Source: Prosthecobacter sp. (lineage in GTDB: Bacteria > Verrucomicrobiota > Verrucomicrobiia > Verrucomicrobiales > Verrucomicrobiaceae). From it: a DNA stretch of 64,000 nucleotides. Made by a program: the position numbers and the translations under genes. Of the stretch, positions 8,324 through 17,030 are shown piece after piece. Position 1 is the stretch's first letter. Each line of letters starts with the position of its first letter. Location: assembly GCF_014879935.1 (NCBI RefSeq), contig NZ_JACSRD010000146.1, positions 124,001 through 188,000 of the forward strand, read 5' to 3'. Under the pieces are notes generated by a model, which saw nothing but the letters and a program-made list of their open reading frames with translations, searched no databases and was not told where the DNA came from.

Positions 8324-10759
8324 TCAAGGAAGTTCCGCCATCGTGCCGCGGGTCACCCCGAGCTGGCTCTGGGCCTTCAAATCGCGCCAGATGTCCTGTT
8401 CGTCGCGATTTCCGGCCAGCAGCTCCTGATAAGTGCGCAAAACCTCGGCGGAGGCCGCTTTGTCTTCCTCCAGCAGCTCCACACGGAAGCAACTCAGGCC
8501 ATAGCTGCGCAGTTCGGAGAAAAACTGCGCCCCCGTCTGCGGCACGGCGTTGAAAAGCGTGTTCCGGCAGCCCACATCGGCCTTCAGCGGATGCGCCATG
8601 CCCACGCGGTCACGCAGATGCACGCGATGCTTCTCACAAGGGCGGCCGCAGTTGGTGAAATCGGTGCCTTCGCTCAAGAACGCGGCAAAAGCGCAGTGCT
8701 CCATGTGAAACATCGGCATGTGCTGGTGCAACGTCAGTTCAAACCACGACGGTGGTGCCGAGGCCAGCAGATCGACCACCTGCTCAATGTTGAGATCGTA
8801 GCTGATGGTGAGCCGCTCCAGCCCCGTCTTCTTCAAAATCTCCGCCGTGAGCGGGTTCGCCACGTTCAGCGAGAAATCACCGGTGACGGGAATGCCTTCG
8901 TCGCGGAAGAAAGCGATCGCGCCGAGGTTGCGAATCAACACGCCGTGCGGCTCGGCGCGTTGGATGAGCTTGAAGAAGCCTGCCTCGCCCGACTTTTGGA
9001 TGCGCGGTGTCGCCAGCCAGACCTGCGATTGATCGGTGCGGTCCTTGATGTGCTTCAGGAGGTCCGCGTAGAGCCGGATGTCCTCGAAATCGAGATAGAG
9101 TCGCGGAACACCGGCCTCCAGCGCGGCGTCGATTTGATCCCGCGTGCGGCAAAGCGCGAACATTTGGAGCGGCGACGATTCGTCGCCCTTCCCACGCGAT
9201 GGCATAAGCGATTCGAGCGTCGTGATGCTCTTCAATGGTTTGTCTGGCGACGATTCGTCGCCACTCCACGAGGCAATCAACTCCCTCCGCATCCGGTTCA
9301 ACTCGCTCACCGGCAGGATCACCTCGCCAACCACATCGAACTGCACGCTGCCGAGTTCGAACTCCGTGCCGCCGAGTCGGCTGAACTGATCAATGAAGGC
9401 CTGGGGTGTCAGCGGGCGCTTCATCGCTGTTTGCAGCGGCATCGTGGATTCGATCACCAGATCACCGCAACACACACGCAAAGGTTCACCTGCTGTGCCA
9501 GTGACGACCAAATTGAGTTTCGACTGCTTGCGGATCGGAATCTCGCCTTCAAACGACTGCCGCAGCGCACGATTGAGCGTGGGATCGCTCGTTTTGAAGA
9601 CTCGCGTGCCGATGGGGATGCCTTCCATGCGCAGATGGCCGTGGCGGAAGCTCAAACGGCTGCCGCGCATCTCGTAGATGCTGCCGCCCTGCTCGTCGTT
9701 CGTGTTGTTCAGGTTCTCAAACACCACGCCATCGCCCGGCTTCATCGCCAGTTGCAGCGAATCGAGCTCCAGCGTGTCCGCGTCGATGATTCGAGTCACA
9801 GAGCCGACATACGGCCCGCGTTTCTTGCCGTAGTAGGCACCCACGAGCTCCTGATGATTCACGCCGTGCATCCAACCGGTGGAAAGACCACGCGAGAAGG
9901 TCATTTCGAGCGCATAACGGTCGTCCTCCGTCGCCGGAGCCGGTTTTCCGGCCAGCGCACGATCAATCGCCGCACGATAGACCTGCGTGACACCGGCGAC
10001 GTATTCCGGCGTCTTGAGACGGCCTTCGATCTTGAAGCTGCGGATGCCGAGTTCGATCAAGCGCGGGATTTCATCCACGGCGGCGAGATCCTGCGGCGAA
10101 AGGAGATAACGTTTGTCGCCGAGGTCGCGCAGATCGCCATCCACGATCATTTCATACGGCATGCGGCAGGCCTGCGCGCATTCACCGCGGTTCGCACTGC
10201 GGCGGCCCAGCGATTCGCTCGTGAGGCACTGCCCCGAGTAAGCCACGCACAACGCCCCATGCACGAACACCTCCAGCGGCACATGCGCGTCTTTGAAGCG
10301 CTCCAGCTCGCGGATGGAAAGCTCACGCGCGAGCACCGCCTGGTCGATGTCGAGCTGTTTGGCAAATTCGAGCCCTTCCGGCGAGGTGATCGTCATCTGC
10401 GTGCTCGCATGCAGCCGAAGATTCGGTGTGAGCGCTTTCACCATGCGGGCGAGGCCGAGATCCTGCACGATCACCGCATCCACCCCGCTGTCTTCGAGCA
10501 GACGAAGCTGCGTTTCGGCATCCGGCAGTTCCTTGGTAAAGATCAGCGTGTTAAAAGCCACATAGCCCTTCACGCCATGCGCATGGAGAAACTTCATCAG
10601 CTCCGGCAGGTCTTCCTCTGTGAAGTTGTCCGCCCGCAGGCGCGCATTGAAGCGCGGCATGCCGAAATAGATCGCATCCGCCCCGTTCGCGACCGCCGCG
10701 CGGGCACAGTCCCAATTCCCGGCGGGTGAGAGGAGTTCAGGACGGGCATTGCCAGGCAT
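8324..10759 (-). CDS. rlhA: U32-family protein, RlhA-like (23S rRNA hydroxylation)
   Basis: An 811-residue U32 protein. The N-terminal half has ELLSPAGNWDCARAAVANGADAIYFG, LRLHASTQMT, the cysteine-rich SANRGECAQACRMPYEM and IKSFKIEGR-type (IRSFKIEGRLKT) motifs that define the family. The middle fits the DUF3656-type region of RlhA/YdcP. A C-terminal second U32-like half ends with several cysteines (MEHCAFAAF, FTNCGRPCEKH). E. coli RlhA hydroxylates C2501 of 23S rRNA, and the long two-part layout favours that role over a peptidase. It is longer than E. coli RlhA (about 650 residues). A linker around residues 500-530 contains two GDESSP copies encoded by a DNA palindrome. Confidence 0.8.
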   Translation of the reverse strand: MPGNARPELLSPAGNWDCARAAVANGADAIYFGMPRFNARLRADNFTEEDLPELMKFLHAHGVKGYVAFNTLIFTKELPDAETQLRLLEDSGVDAVIVQDLGLARMVKALTPNLRLHASTQMTITSPEGLEFAKQLDIDQAVLARELSIRELERFKDAHVPLEVFVHGALCVAYSGQCLTSESLGRRSANRGECAQACRMPYEMIVDGDLRDLGDKRYLLSPQDLAAVDEIPRLIELGIRSFKIEGRLKTPEYVAGVTQVYRAAIDRALAGKPAPATEDDRYALEMTFSRGLSTGWMHGVNHQELVGAYYGKKRGPYVGSVTRIIDADTLELDSLQLAMKPGDGVVFENLNNTNDEQGGSIYEMRGSRLSFRHGHLRMEGIPIGTRVFKTSDPTLNRALRQSFEGEIPIRKQSKLNLVVTGTAGEPLRVCCGDLVIESTMPLQTAMKRPLTPQAFIDQFSRLGGTEFELGSVQFDVVGEVILPVSELNRMRRELIASWSGDESSPDKPLKSITTLESLMPSRGKGDESSPLQMFALCRTRDQIDAALEAGVPRLYLDFEDIRLYADLLKHIKDRTDQSQVWLATPRIQKSGEAGFFKLIQRAEPHGVLIRNLGAIAFFRDEGIPVTGDFSLNVANPLTAEILKKTGLERLTISYDLNIEQVVDLLASAPPSWFELTLHQHMPMFHMEHCAFAAFLSEGTDFTNCGRPCEKHRVHLRDRVGMAHPLKADVGCRNTLFNAVPQTGAQFFSELRSYGLSCFRVELLEEDKAASAEVLRTYQELLAGNRDEQDIWRDLKAQSQLGVTRGTMAELP
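9171..9262. repeat. Pair of identical 17-bp palindromes inside the rlhA-like gene
   Basis: GGCGACGATTCGTCGCC occurs at 9171-9187 and again, identically and in the same orientation, at 9246-9262. Each copy is a perfect 8-bp inverted repeat around a single central T. Both are read in the same frame of the host gene as GDESSP. They enclose 58 bp encoding a non-conserved-looking linker. The arrangement resembles a REP-type doublet inserted in frame. Confidence 0.7.
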
Positions 10760-10801
10760 AAGTGAAGAACAGTGTGTTGTGGCGTACTCGGCAGCCTTTT
10801 G

Positions 10802-11368
10802 TCATTTTGTGATCAACCGCCAAAGCTGGTTCAGACATTCTTCTTGGGATCGCGTGCCCGTGTCCAGGGAAAGCTCGTTGTTGGTTGCCTCCTCAAAGAC
10901 CATGTCGCAACCAGGAAGATGAGTGACCTGCCCTGACGCGGCTTGTCGATACAGTCCCTTCACATCGCGGGCGGCACAGACAGCATGGTCGCAGCGCAGA
11001 TGGATGGTGGTCAATACATCGCCGAGAATTTGCCCTGCTAGCTCACGCATCCGACATTGCGGTGTCATCAATGCCACCAACACCAGGACACCCTGGCAGG
11101 AAAGCAGCCGTGCCAGCTCGGCAGCACGGCGGACGTTCTCCAAACGCCCTTCCTCGGTGTAACCCAGCCCTCGGCATAGTCCGGCTCGCAGCTCATCACC
11201 ATCCAGCACCACCACCTGCCTGCCATCAGACCGAAGTTGTCTGGCCGCCTGCTGTGCCAAGGTCGTTTTCCCCGCACCGGACAGACCATAGAGCCAGATG
11301 ACAGGAGCTTTCACAATTTCTTGTGCCTGCGCATCATCAATAGCCTCTATAAATTTCTCCGTGTGCAT
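10802..11368 (-). CDS. cysC: Adenylylsulfate (APS) kinase
   Basis: The 188-residue product has the APS kinase Walker A motif GLSGAGKTT (residues 28-36), the DGDELRAGLCRGLGYTEEGR substrate-binding stretch, N-V-R-R, and the RDVKGLYRQA lid region. It phosphorylates APS to PAPS, the universal sulfuryl donor. Here it is the last gene of a tight operon, 4 nt after an unknown transferase and two genes after a sulfotransferase. This context points to PAPS for sulfation rather than cysteine synthesis. No ATP sulfurylase (cysD/cysN or sat) is visible, so APS must come from elsewhere in the genome. Confidence 0.93.
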   Translation of the reverse strand: MHTEKFIEAIDDAQAQEIVKAPVIWLYGLSGAGKTTLAQQAARQLRSDGRQVVVLDGDELRAGLCRGLGYTEEGRLENVRRAAELARLLSCQGVLVLVALMTPQCRMRELAGQILGDVLTTIHLRCDHAVCAARDVKGLYRQAASGQVTHLPGCDMVFEEATNNELSLDTGTRSQEECLNQLWRLITK

Positions 11369-11372
11369 TGCT

Positions 11373-12452
11373 TTACACTTGTTTCAGTTCCGCAGGCCAG
11401 ACAAGGTGGTTGCCATTCTCCTGCTGATATGACAGATCGAGACTCTGGATGAGATCGTTTGGATCATGGCGCTGGACCTGGGTGGCAATCCGCCCGTTTG
11501 AGAAGTGATAATACACCACCTCCTTGAGCCACTGCTCGTCAAAACAGTAATACGGGAAGCACTTCAAAGGAACTCGCTCGCTGGGCATCGGACCCTCATA
11601 TTCCTGTTCAAGAACGCGGGGAATCGCAGGCTTTCGGTCATGACGGTTTTCATACACAAAATTGGTGGGGCGATCTTCCGCCAAAATGTTGAGCACGATG
11701 TAGCCGAGCATGCTTTCGGCAGCGTCAAAATCCACACTCGCAGGCTTCGCCATGAAGTTGTTGCCAAGGATGAGCGCCATCTGCCCTCCGCTTCCGGTGG
11801 ATTGCAGCGGGCGTGCCAGCGCAGTTTTCGGCTCTTGTTCCAATAGCTTGAGCAGATGATTCACCCGCCTGATCTCAAACTCACGGTCGGTATCTGCGAA
11901 GTAAACAGCCCGGCATTGGAAATTGAAGGCCAGATAGCGCCACATCGCGCCAGGACTGTGGGCGAGGCTGGAATGGCGCATCATCACCACCTTGATGCCC
12001 CGGTTTTCTAAAATGGGTTTCAGGCATCTCAAATCGGCCGCAAGAAAGATCACGCACTTGTACGGCTCCCACCGCCCCTTGATGATGGGCTTCACATAGT
12101 TGTCAAAGAACGAGAACGGTTCTCGCTTCGACCCCGCGAATGCTGGATGCGGTATCTTGTAAAGTTCATCCAAGGGAATCTGCCCGCTGGCATCTTGAAT
12201 CGGATGAGCGTCGCGTTTGGCGTAGTTGCAGCCTTTGAAGAACAACGAACCGCTGATGATCACATCCTCCGGGAGAATCACGAATTCGAGCGGTTCGAAC
12301 TCAAACATCTCACTGAGCCGATAATGACCTCGGTTCGTCCGGTTCAAATATTCGCTGATAAGCTTTTCGTAATCTGCCAGCAGCACACGCAGCAGTCTTT
12401 GGGAATAGCAAGGATAGACATCCGTGATGCTGGTTGGAGGCCCGCTGATCAT
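11373..12452 (-). CDS. Unrecognised probable glycosyltransferase (family shared with 17031-17960)
   Basis: I do not recognise a named family for this 359-residue protein. It aligns by eye with the plus-strand protein at 17031-17960. The shared motifs are L-A-x-D-L (137-141 here), M-x-H-[SN]-S-x4-P-G-x-[ML]-W-R-Y-L (158-174) and DEQ-x-L-x4-YY (305-315). It also has an ADTD stretch (186-189) at a place where GT-A enzymes carry a DxD metal site, and DEQ sits where many GT-A enzymes have a DQ motif. A glycosyltransferase role is therefore inference. It overlaps the sulfotransferase stop by 4 nt (ATGA) and precedes cysC by 4 nt. Confidence 0.6.
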   Translation of the reverse strand: MISGPPTSITDVYPCYSQRLLRVLLADYEKLISEYLNRTNRGHYRLSEMFEFEPLEFVILPEDVIISGSLFFKGCNYAKRDAHPIQDASGQIPLDELYKIPHPAFAGSKREPFSFFDNYVKPIIKGRWEPYKCVIFLAADLRCLKPILENRGIKVVMMRHSSLAHSPGAMWRYLAFNFQCRAVYFADTDREFEIRRVNHLLKLLEQEPKTALARPLQSTGSGGQMALILGNNFMAKPASVDFDAAESMLGYIVLNILAEDRPTNFVYENRHDRKPAIPRVLEQEYEGPMPSERVPLKCFPYYCFDEQWLKEVVYYHFSNGRIATQVQRHDPNDLIQSLDLSYQQENGNHLVWPAELKQV

Positions 12453-13252
12453 TGCATCAGCAGCTTGAGGGTGTTGCTTTGTGACTTGGTGAGGAATCGC
12501 TCATAATCACCTGCTACCCCTTTGCGACAAAAGGCTGTTTTCACCTCGCGCTGCTTTCGATCTTGTTTGAGGTTGATGTCGATCTCCTGGAAATTGGAAG
12601 CTGCTGCTATTGCTGCCGCTCGTTCTGTGGAAAGTCCACCGGACACCAACTTTTGTCCGAGCAATTGCACGGTCCTTTGGAGTTCAGCTGCATCCAGCAA
12701 CGCCTCGTACTCCAAACGGACATAGTGCTCGTGCGCCACCGGCTCGTTGAAAAGTTTCCATTGCACCAGCCAGTCTAGCATTTCCTTGGTGCCATAGAAT
12801 TGCCGAACCATTTCCACCTCCGTAAGGTGCGGATGCTCCGCCACAAAACGGCACTCCACAGACAGGCCGACCGTGGGTAGATAATAGCGGCTATACATGA
12901 GCCGGGAGATCATCACATCACGGAAATCCCGCACAATGTTAAATACCCAGAAGTCCGGGTTCTGCTCCAGAAACAATGGCACCAACCGCAAGGGAAGATC
13001 ATGGGTCTTGAACACTCTCGATCCGGTTCTCGCAGCAGCCTCTTTCACTCCCTGAGAAAATCCGGCCACTCGTTCAGCGTCATCACTGCCAAACATCGAG
13101 AGGTCCATGAGTCGTTGCGGCACACCCGCGACATATTCGGCCTTTTGCGACTGGCTGGTGATCTTGCAGCAGATGGACGAAATCCAAGTCGATCCACAGC
13201 GCTGCGTGGTGCTGACCAGGACGTTCCTGCATTCTCTGGAGGATTCACTCAT
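12449..13252 (-). CDS. PAPS-dependent sulfotransferase domain protein
   Basis: The 267-residue protein shows the two PAPS-binding signatures of cytosolic-type sulfotransferases. A 5'-phosphosulfate loop STTQRCGSTWIS spans residues 14-25, and a 3'-phosphate motif VRDFRDVMISR spans 107-117. KTHDLP (82-87) supplies the expected catalytic-type histidine. The acceptor cannot be read from sequence, but the flanking genes (GT32, GT-A, APS kinase) suggest a glycan. The start and stop both overlap neighbours by ATGA, so the operon is translationally coupled. The length is normal for the family. Carbohydrate specificity is inference; the enzyme class is firm. Confidence 0.9.
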   Translation of the reverse strand: MSESSRECRNVLVSTTQRCGSTWISSICCKITSQSQKAEYVAGVPQRLMDLSMFGSDDAERVAGFSQGVKEAAARTGSRVFKTHDLPLRLVPLFLEQNPDFWVFNIVRDFRDVMISRLMYSRYYLPTVGLSVECRFVAEHPHLTEVEMVRQFYGTKEMLDWLVQWKLFNEPVAHEHYVRLEYEALLDAAELQRTVQLLGQKLVSGGLSTERAAAIAAASNFQEIDINLKQDRKQREVKTAFCRKGVAGDYERFLTKSQSNTLKLLMQ

Positions 13253-14997
13253 GGCAACAAGGGATGCTCCTTGATGTGACTGGCATGCAAATCCCGCACA
13301 TGCCCTAGACGGAACAATGTGCTGATCCGCTCCTGGAGAAATTGCTTCACATTGCAGGCCATGCCTTTGCGGCTTGCTAACTGCCAGTGCTGGATGGCGC
13401 CAGCCACGACTTCACTCTTTGGCGGGCAGGCCAGCAGCCAATGATCTTTGCCATGGCAGAAGCTTGTTCGGCAATCCCGGTGCAATTGTTCAGGAAACGC
13501 CATCATCACCCCTTGAAACATTACCCCGCCATGCACATAAAGGATTGCTAGTGCGCAAAGGAGTTGCTGTTCCTCTTTCGGAGTCAGGGACAAGTCCCAG
13601 ACTCCCATGGACATGTCCTCCAGCATGCGCTGCGTGTCACCTGTCGTCCATTGCCGGAGGCTGAATTCATATTCAGCCAGTGTTTCTGCCAAATCTGTGA
13701 CGGAAAGACCGTGATCAGGAAGCAGATGCACAATGCGTGGCACCCTTTGGTCAGTGGAGTAAACCTCCGACAGCGTGACGCCGTCGCCTTCAGTAAGAGC
13801 TTTGGCCCACTCCACCGCAGGCCCCAATACGAAGCCACCATAGTGCTGTATATGACGGGAAATGGCGCGTTCTTCATCCAGATTGGCATCAGGATCTGCT
13901 ACCAACAAGACTTTTGATCCCAAGCCGTTGCAGGCAGCTTGGCTGAGCTGTGCCGCTCGAATGAGGGTAGCGCCCTGATCTTTGAGATTTTGCACCCGTT
14001 GGCCGATGCCTTCGGTATCGCCTGATGCCAGCATCAGTAGTTTGGGTTTAAGGCCCACCATTTTGAGCACTTCCAAGAAACGATCCATGACTGCATTTGC
14101 CGCGCGATCCACCCAAAGAATGATGGTCCCATGAGCTTCAGCAAATTCAGCCAGTGCACATGCAATCAAATTATCTGTTTCAGAGTATGCATCCCGCAAA
14201 TACCATTGCAGCTTACGTTCTGTTTGCTCCCCTATGGTGCTTAATAGCACATCTGCATTTTTTGTGAGTGTGTTTCCGTTTGAATCACCTAGCCAAGTAT
14301 GAAACCAATAATGCACAACATAGGTTTCACGTTGAAGCCATTGCCGGGAGCGTATCAAACCTCGGTAATAGTGAGCCTCCTCAAAAGCACATGTTAAATC
14401 GGGCAAAAAGTGAACCCATGTTGATGGGACCGCCCCCAAGCTATGCACACACTGTGCCCCTCCCAACATTTCAATTACAGAAGTGATCACACCAGGACCA
14501 GTTTCCAAAACAGCATTAGCGGAAGACTTGGATGAGGCCGGGCTTTGAGTCATCCAAATCAATATTTCACCAATCAAGTCATTGCCAGGCTCCGCTATCA
14601 TGAAGTCGTTCATCCACATTGTGCGACCGGAGAAATGAATTCTCTCGTGTATTGGATGATCGCGCGTCAGAAACACTGACTTCGATGAGTCCAGTTTTTG
14701 TAACAACTCATCCAAAGGCCTGATGCATTCGATGTCAACGTCGGCATATACTCCACCGTCAAAATAGAGGACCAAGATCCGGAGAAAGTCTGCCCGGTGA
14801 ATACCTGTGGGGAACGACAAATAAGTAGGCAACAAACGAGGGCACCGCTCCTTTATCCAACGGACACAATCCTCGTCAGTATAGTATCGAAGTTCCCACC
14901 CAGGGTTCATGAAACGAAATGATTCGATACAAGCAGCTAAAGCTGGGTGGGGGTGGCGATTTTTCCAAGTCTGATGAATGATCTTAGGTACAGGCAT
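13249..14997 (-). CDS. GT32-type glycosyltransferase with a degenerate second GT32-like domain
   Basis: ATG at 14997 is preferred over an upstream TTG. The N-terminal domain of this 582-residue protein has the OCH1/GT32 pattern: VPKIIHQTWKNR at the start, NPGWELRYYTDEDC, RADFLRILVLYFDGGVYADVD with the DxD at about 86-88, and HYWFHTWL closing the domain near 240. Residues about 418-582 look like a second, decayed copy: VPRIVHLLPDHG, then CALAILYVHGGVMFQGV, where the metal-binding aspartates are gone. The middle (about 260-410) is an unassigned Rossmann-like segment. GC is lower than in surrounding housekeeping genes. It probably adds a sugar from a nucleotide donor in the cytoplasm. Confidence 0.82.
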   Translation of the reverse strand: MPVPKIIHQTWKNRHPHPALAACIESFRFMNPGWELRYYTDEDCVRWIKERCPRLLPTYLSFPTGIHRADFLRILVLYFDGGVYADVDIECIRPLDELLQKLDSSKSVFLTRDHPIHERIHFSGRTMWMNDFMIAEPGNDLIGEILIWMTQSPASSKSSANAVLETGPGVITSVIEMLGGAQCVHSLGAVPSTWVHFLPDLTCAFEEAHYYRGLIRSRQWLQRETYVVHYWFHTWLGDSNGNTLTKNADVLLSTIGEQTERKLQWYLRDAYSETDNLIACALAEFAEAHGTIILWVDRAANAVMDRFLEVLKMVGLKPKLLMLASGDTEGIGQRVQNLKDQGATLIRAAQLSQAACNGLGSKVLLVADPDANLDEERAISRHIQHYGGFVLGPAVEWAKALTEGDGVTLSEVYSTDQRVPRIVHLLPDHGLSVTDLAETLAEYEFSLRQWTTGDTQRMLEDMSMGVWDLSLTPKEEQQLLCALAILYVHGGVMFQGVMMAFPEQLHRDCRTSFCHGKDHWLLACPPKSEVVAGAIQHWQLASRKGMACNVKQFLQERISTLFRLGHVRDLHASHIKEHPLLP

Positions 14998-15008
14998 AGC
15001 GGACAAAT

Positions 15009-15791
15009 TTAACTTTCGAGAAGGTTAAATAGCGTTAGACGTGAATCGAAAAAGTAGGTTCCCATAAAGAGACCAAACGCTGCTCTGAGTTTTTCTTGTC
15101 CAACAGCACCAACAAAGTGTGAGATACAGCGCTGTCTGAGGTTGGAACTTTTGATGCCAGGGTGATAAGGCATCGAGACTAGAGGGCCACAATCAAACAA
15201 GCAGTAGTTTGTGTCGAGAATAACGCGATTCAGCGACGCCTGATCGGCACAAAGACGCCGCCTCCTTTCGACAGATTTTTCTGACGCAGACCAACGGCGA
15301 AAAAAATCTTCAGCAACTCCTCGCTGCACACCGAATACACCCGAGTTTATGCCATCGCACTTCAATGTGTTCATTTCCGAGTCGGAAAGAAAACAGTTAA
15401 ATTGGCTTTCTACTATCGATTGACCTGGCTCTCTACAAATCAACACTTCCCACTGGGCATTTAAAATGGGATCTAAGGATTTTAGAACTAAACAATCGGC
15501 ATCAAAAAAAATTAGTCTTTGCCAACTGTTCTCTAATAAAATGTTAACAAGACGATGCTTTAAACTCCATATTGCTTCGACACTCAAATCACCAACTTCA
15601 TCAAAATCGATGGATTCTTCTTTGACTTGCTCCCTAGGAAACAAGAAAAGCTTGTCGTTCGAGTTGTGAATTACGAGGATCTTTCCCGAAAATCCTGAAC
15701 GCACAATCGACGAGACAAGAAGCTTGGCTAAATTGCGTTGTAGAAATTCACCTTTTCGATCAATGGCTATCGTATAAATTAAATCACACAT
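15009..15791 (-). CDS. GT-A fold glycosyltransferase-like protein
   Basis: A 260-residue protein with GT8-like features. It has an N-terminal beta strand (IYTIAID), a FFDADC metal-binding DxD (about 95-100), DGINSGVFGVQ (about 145-155) and DQASLN (about 190-196), the order seen in small retaining GT-A enzymes. Donor and acceptor are unknown. AT content is clearly higher than in the flanking 18-36 kb region, as for the next two genes upstream, which suggests horizontal acquisition. It lies 11 nt before the GT32 gene in the same operon and 29 nt after the Tat-signal gene. Confidence 0.7.
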   Translation of the reverse strand: MCDLIYTIAIDRKGEFLQRNLAKLLVSSIVRSGFSGKILVIHNSNDKLFLFPREQVKEESIDFDEVGDLSVEAIWSLKHRLVNILLENSWQRLIFFDADCLVLKSLDPILNAQWEVLICREPGQSIVESQFNCFLSDSEMNTLKCDGINSGVFGVQRGVAEDFFRRWSASEKSVERRRRLCADQASLNRVILDTNYCLFDCGPLVSMPYHPGIKSSNLRQRCISHFVGAVGQEKLRAAFGLFMGTYFFDSRLTLFNLLES

Positions 15792-15820
15792 GAATGCGAT
15801 AAACTTACAGTAGCATCTCT

Positions 15821-16183
15821 TTATGGATCATGTGAAATCGTTTTCCTAAGCTTGGTTGTGCCAGCCGGAGCAGGGTCCAAGCTCTGAGGTTTCCATCCTT
15901 TCGGGTCACCTTTCTTGGCAGTTCCAGACTCGTCATCAGTGCCCAACACATTACCATTTGCGTCCAACCATTCAATTTTCACGCTCCATGTCACATCACT
16001 AGCGGAACTTGCGAAAAATGTCGGAGCAAATACGTCTCCCGGTTGCGCGTCTTCTACTACCGGTTCGCCTGCGTGCGCCATTGAAACGCAAGTAGCTCCT
16101 GCAGCCATCAATAACATAGAGGCCGTAGTAGCCGAGCTTTTGCGAAGAAACGACCGTCTATTAATAGTGGGATTAGTATTCAT
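15821..16183 (-). CDS. Small Tat-exported protein of unknown function
   Basis: The 120-residue product begins with a textbook twin-arginine signal: NRRSFLRKS (about residues 8-16), a hydrophobic stretch, and a likely cleavage after AHA near residue 38. The mature part of about 80 residues looks like a short beta-rich domain, with TWSVKIEWLDANGNVLGTDD. No family is recognised. A Tat signal on so small a protein suggests export after folding or as a partner of another Tat substrate. A TTGACA hexamer on this strand (complement of 16220-16225) may be a -35 element. It sits directly upstream of the glycan/sulfation operon. Confidence 0.65.
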   Translation of the reverse strand: MNTNPTINRRSFLRKSSATTASMLLMAAGATCVSMAHAGEPVVEDAQPGDVFAPTFFASSASDVTWSVKIEWLDANGNVLGTDDESGTAKKGDPKGWKPQSLDPAPAGTTKLRKTISHDP

Positions 16184-16285
16184 GTTCGTATTATCATCAT
16201 GAATGCTTCAGCCGAAATCTGTCAACATATTTTTCCGAAAAGCCACCCGACCTGTATTATAATTATAATATTATTCATTTTCTCA

Positions 16286-16882
16286 CTAATTGAGGTTTTT
16301 TTCCTTCACGCTCATTTTCAGCATATTCGGAACGAATTCATCAGGCTCTGCAAAAATTTGTAGCTCATGAGTCGTGTTGTCGGAGCTTGGAAAATAAACA
16401 TTGTGCGACGGTTTGCCTGCGGTCCTGCCTGTCATTTCCACGCTAACATCCGCAAGCTTGAATTGTTGACCTGACATTGTCATTTTGACTGTTTCGAGTT
16501 TTACACTTACTACCGCCGAAGCCCGCTCGTTGCGTGTTATACTAGGCGTCATTTTTGTAAACACAAAGCTGCCAGGTTCCGATTCATACCCCTGTGTGAT
16601 AACGGTTTCGCCTTCTGCTACCAGAGTGTCAAAGTTGGTTATTAGATGGTTTTTTTTACTTTCAAAATTTGCTGCGAGCTTTCTTAGCTCGTCGGTAGAG
16701 AGGTCTTCCAAATGCACGCCCTTATTCAATTTCGGTGGAGAATCACTAACGCGGCTGGTAGCCCGCGCTGTTTCTTTCCGCCCCGAGATTGACGTGGCCT
16801 TGGAATTCCATAGCCATACGCCTCCCTGCATCAATATCAAAAGTGTTAATGCCAAGCCGATGTAGAAAATCGTTCTTTTCAT
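16286..16882 (-). CDS. Single-pass membrane-anchored protein, unknown function
   Basis: ATG at 16882 gives about 198 residues: a short KR-containing N-terminus, one transmembrane segment (about 4-24), a basic linker, then a soluble domain rich in beta strands (VSVKLETVKMTMSG...VSVEMTGRTAGK). A helical stretch EDLSTDELRKLAANFESKKN precedes the domain. No known motif is visible. It is AT-rich like its neighbours. An A/T-only stretch (around 16257-16277) lies after the stop. It may be the first gene of the glycan locus transcript, but a 102-bp gap separates it from the Tat gene. Confidence 0.6.
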   Translation of the reverse strand: MKRTIFYIGLALTLLILMQGGVWLWNSKATSISGRKETARATSRVSDSPPKLNKGVHLEDLSTDELRKLAANFESKKNHLITNFDTLVAEGETVITQGYESEPGSFVFTKMTPSITRNERASAVVSVKLETVKMTMSGQQFKLADVSVEMTGRTAGKPSHNVYFPSSDNTTHELQIFAEPDEFVPNMLKMSVKEKNLN

Positions 16883-17030
16883 CGCAAATGCATTATTAGT
16901 GTTGTTTAAATAGTGGCGCAACTTCTAATCAGTCGGATGGCAGCATCTCTCTGTGAAATGAACGCAAATTATGTCACGGGTACACCGGGACTGCAATCGA
17001 CTTTCGGTGTTGGACAGTCGGCACGATCAA

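Noticed and set aside
8222-10729. An 835-codon open frame on the plus strand
   Set aside because: It lies exactly opposite the rlhA-like gene and reads as Arg/His-rich low-information sequence; high GC makes such mirror frames common.
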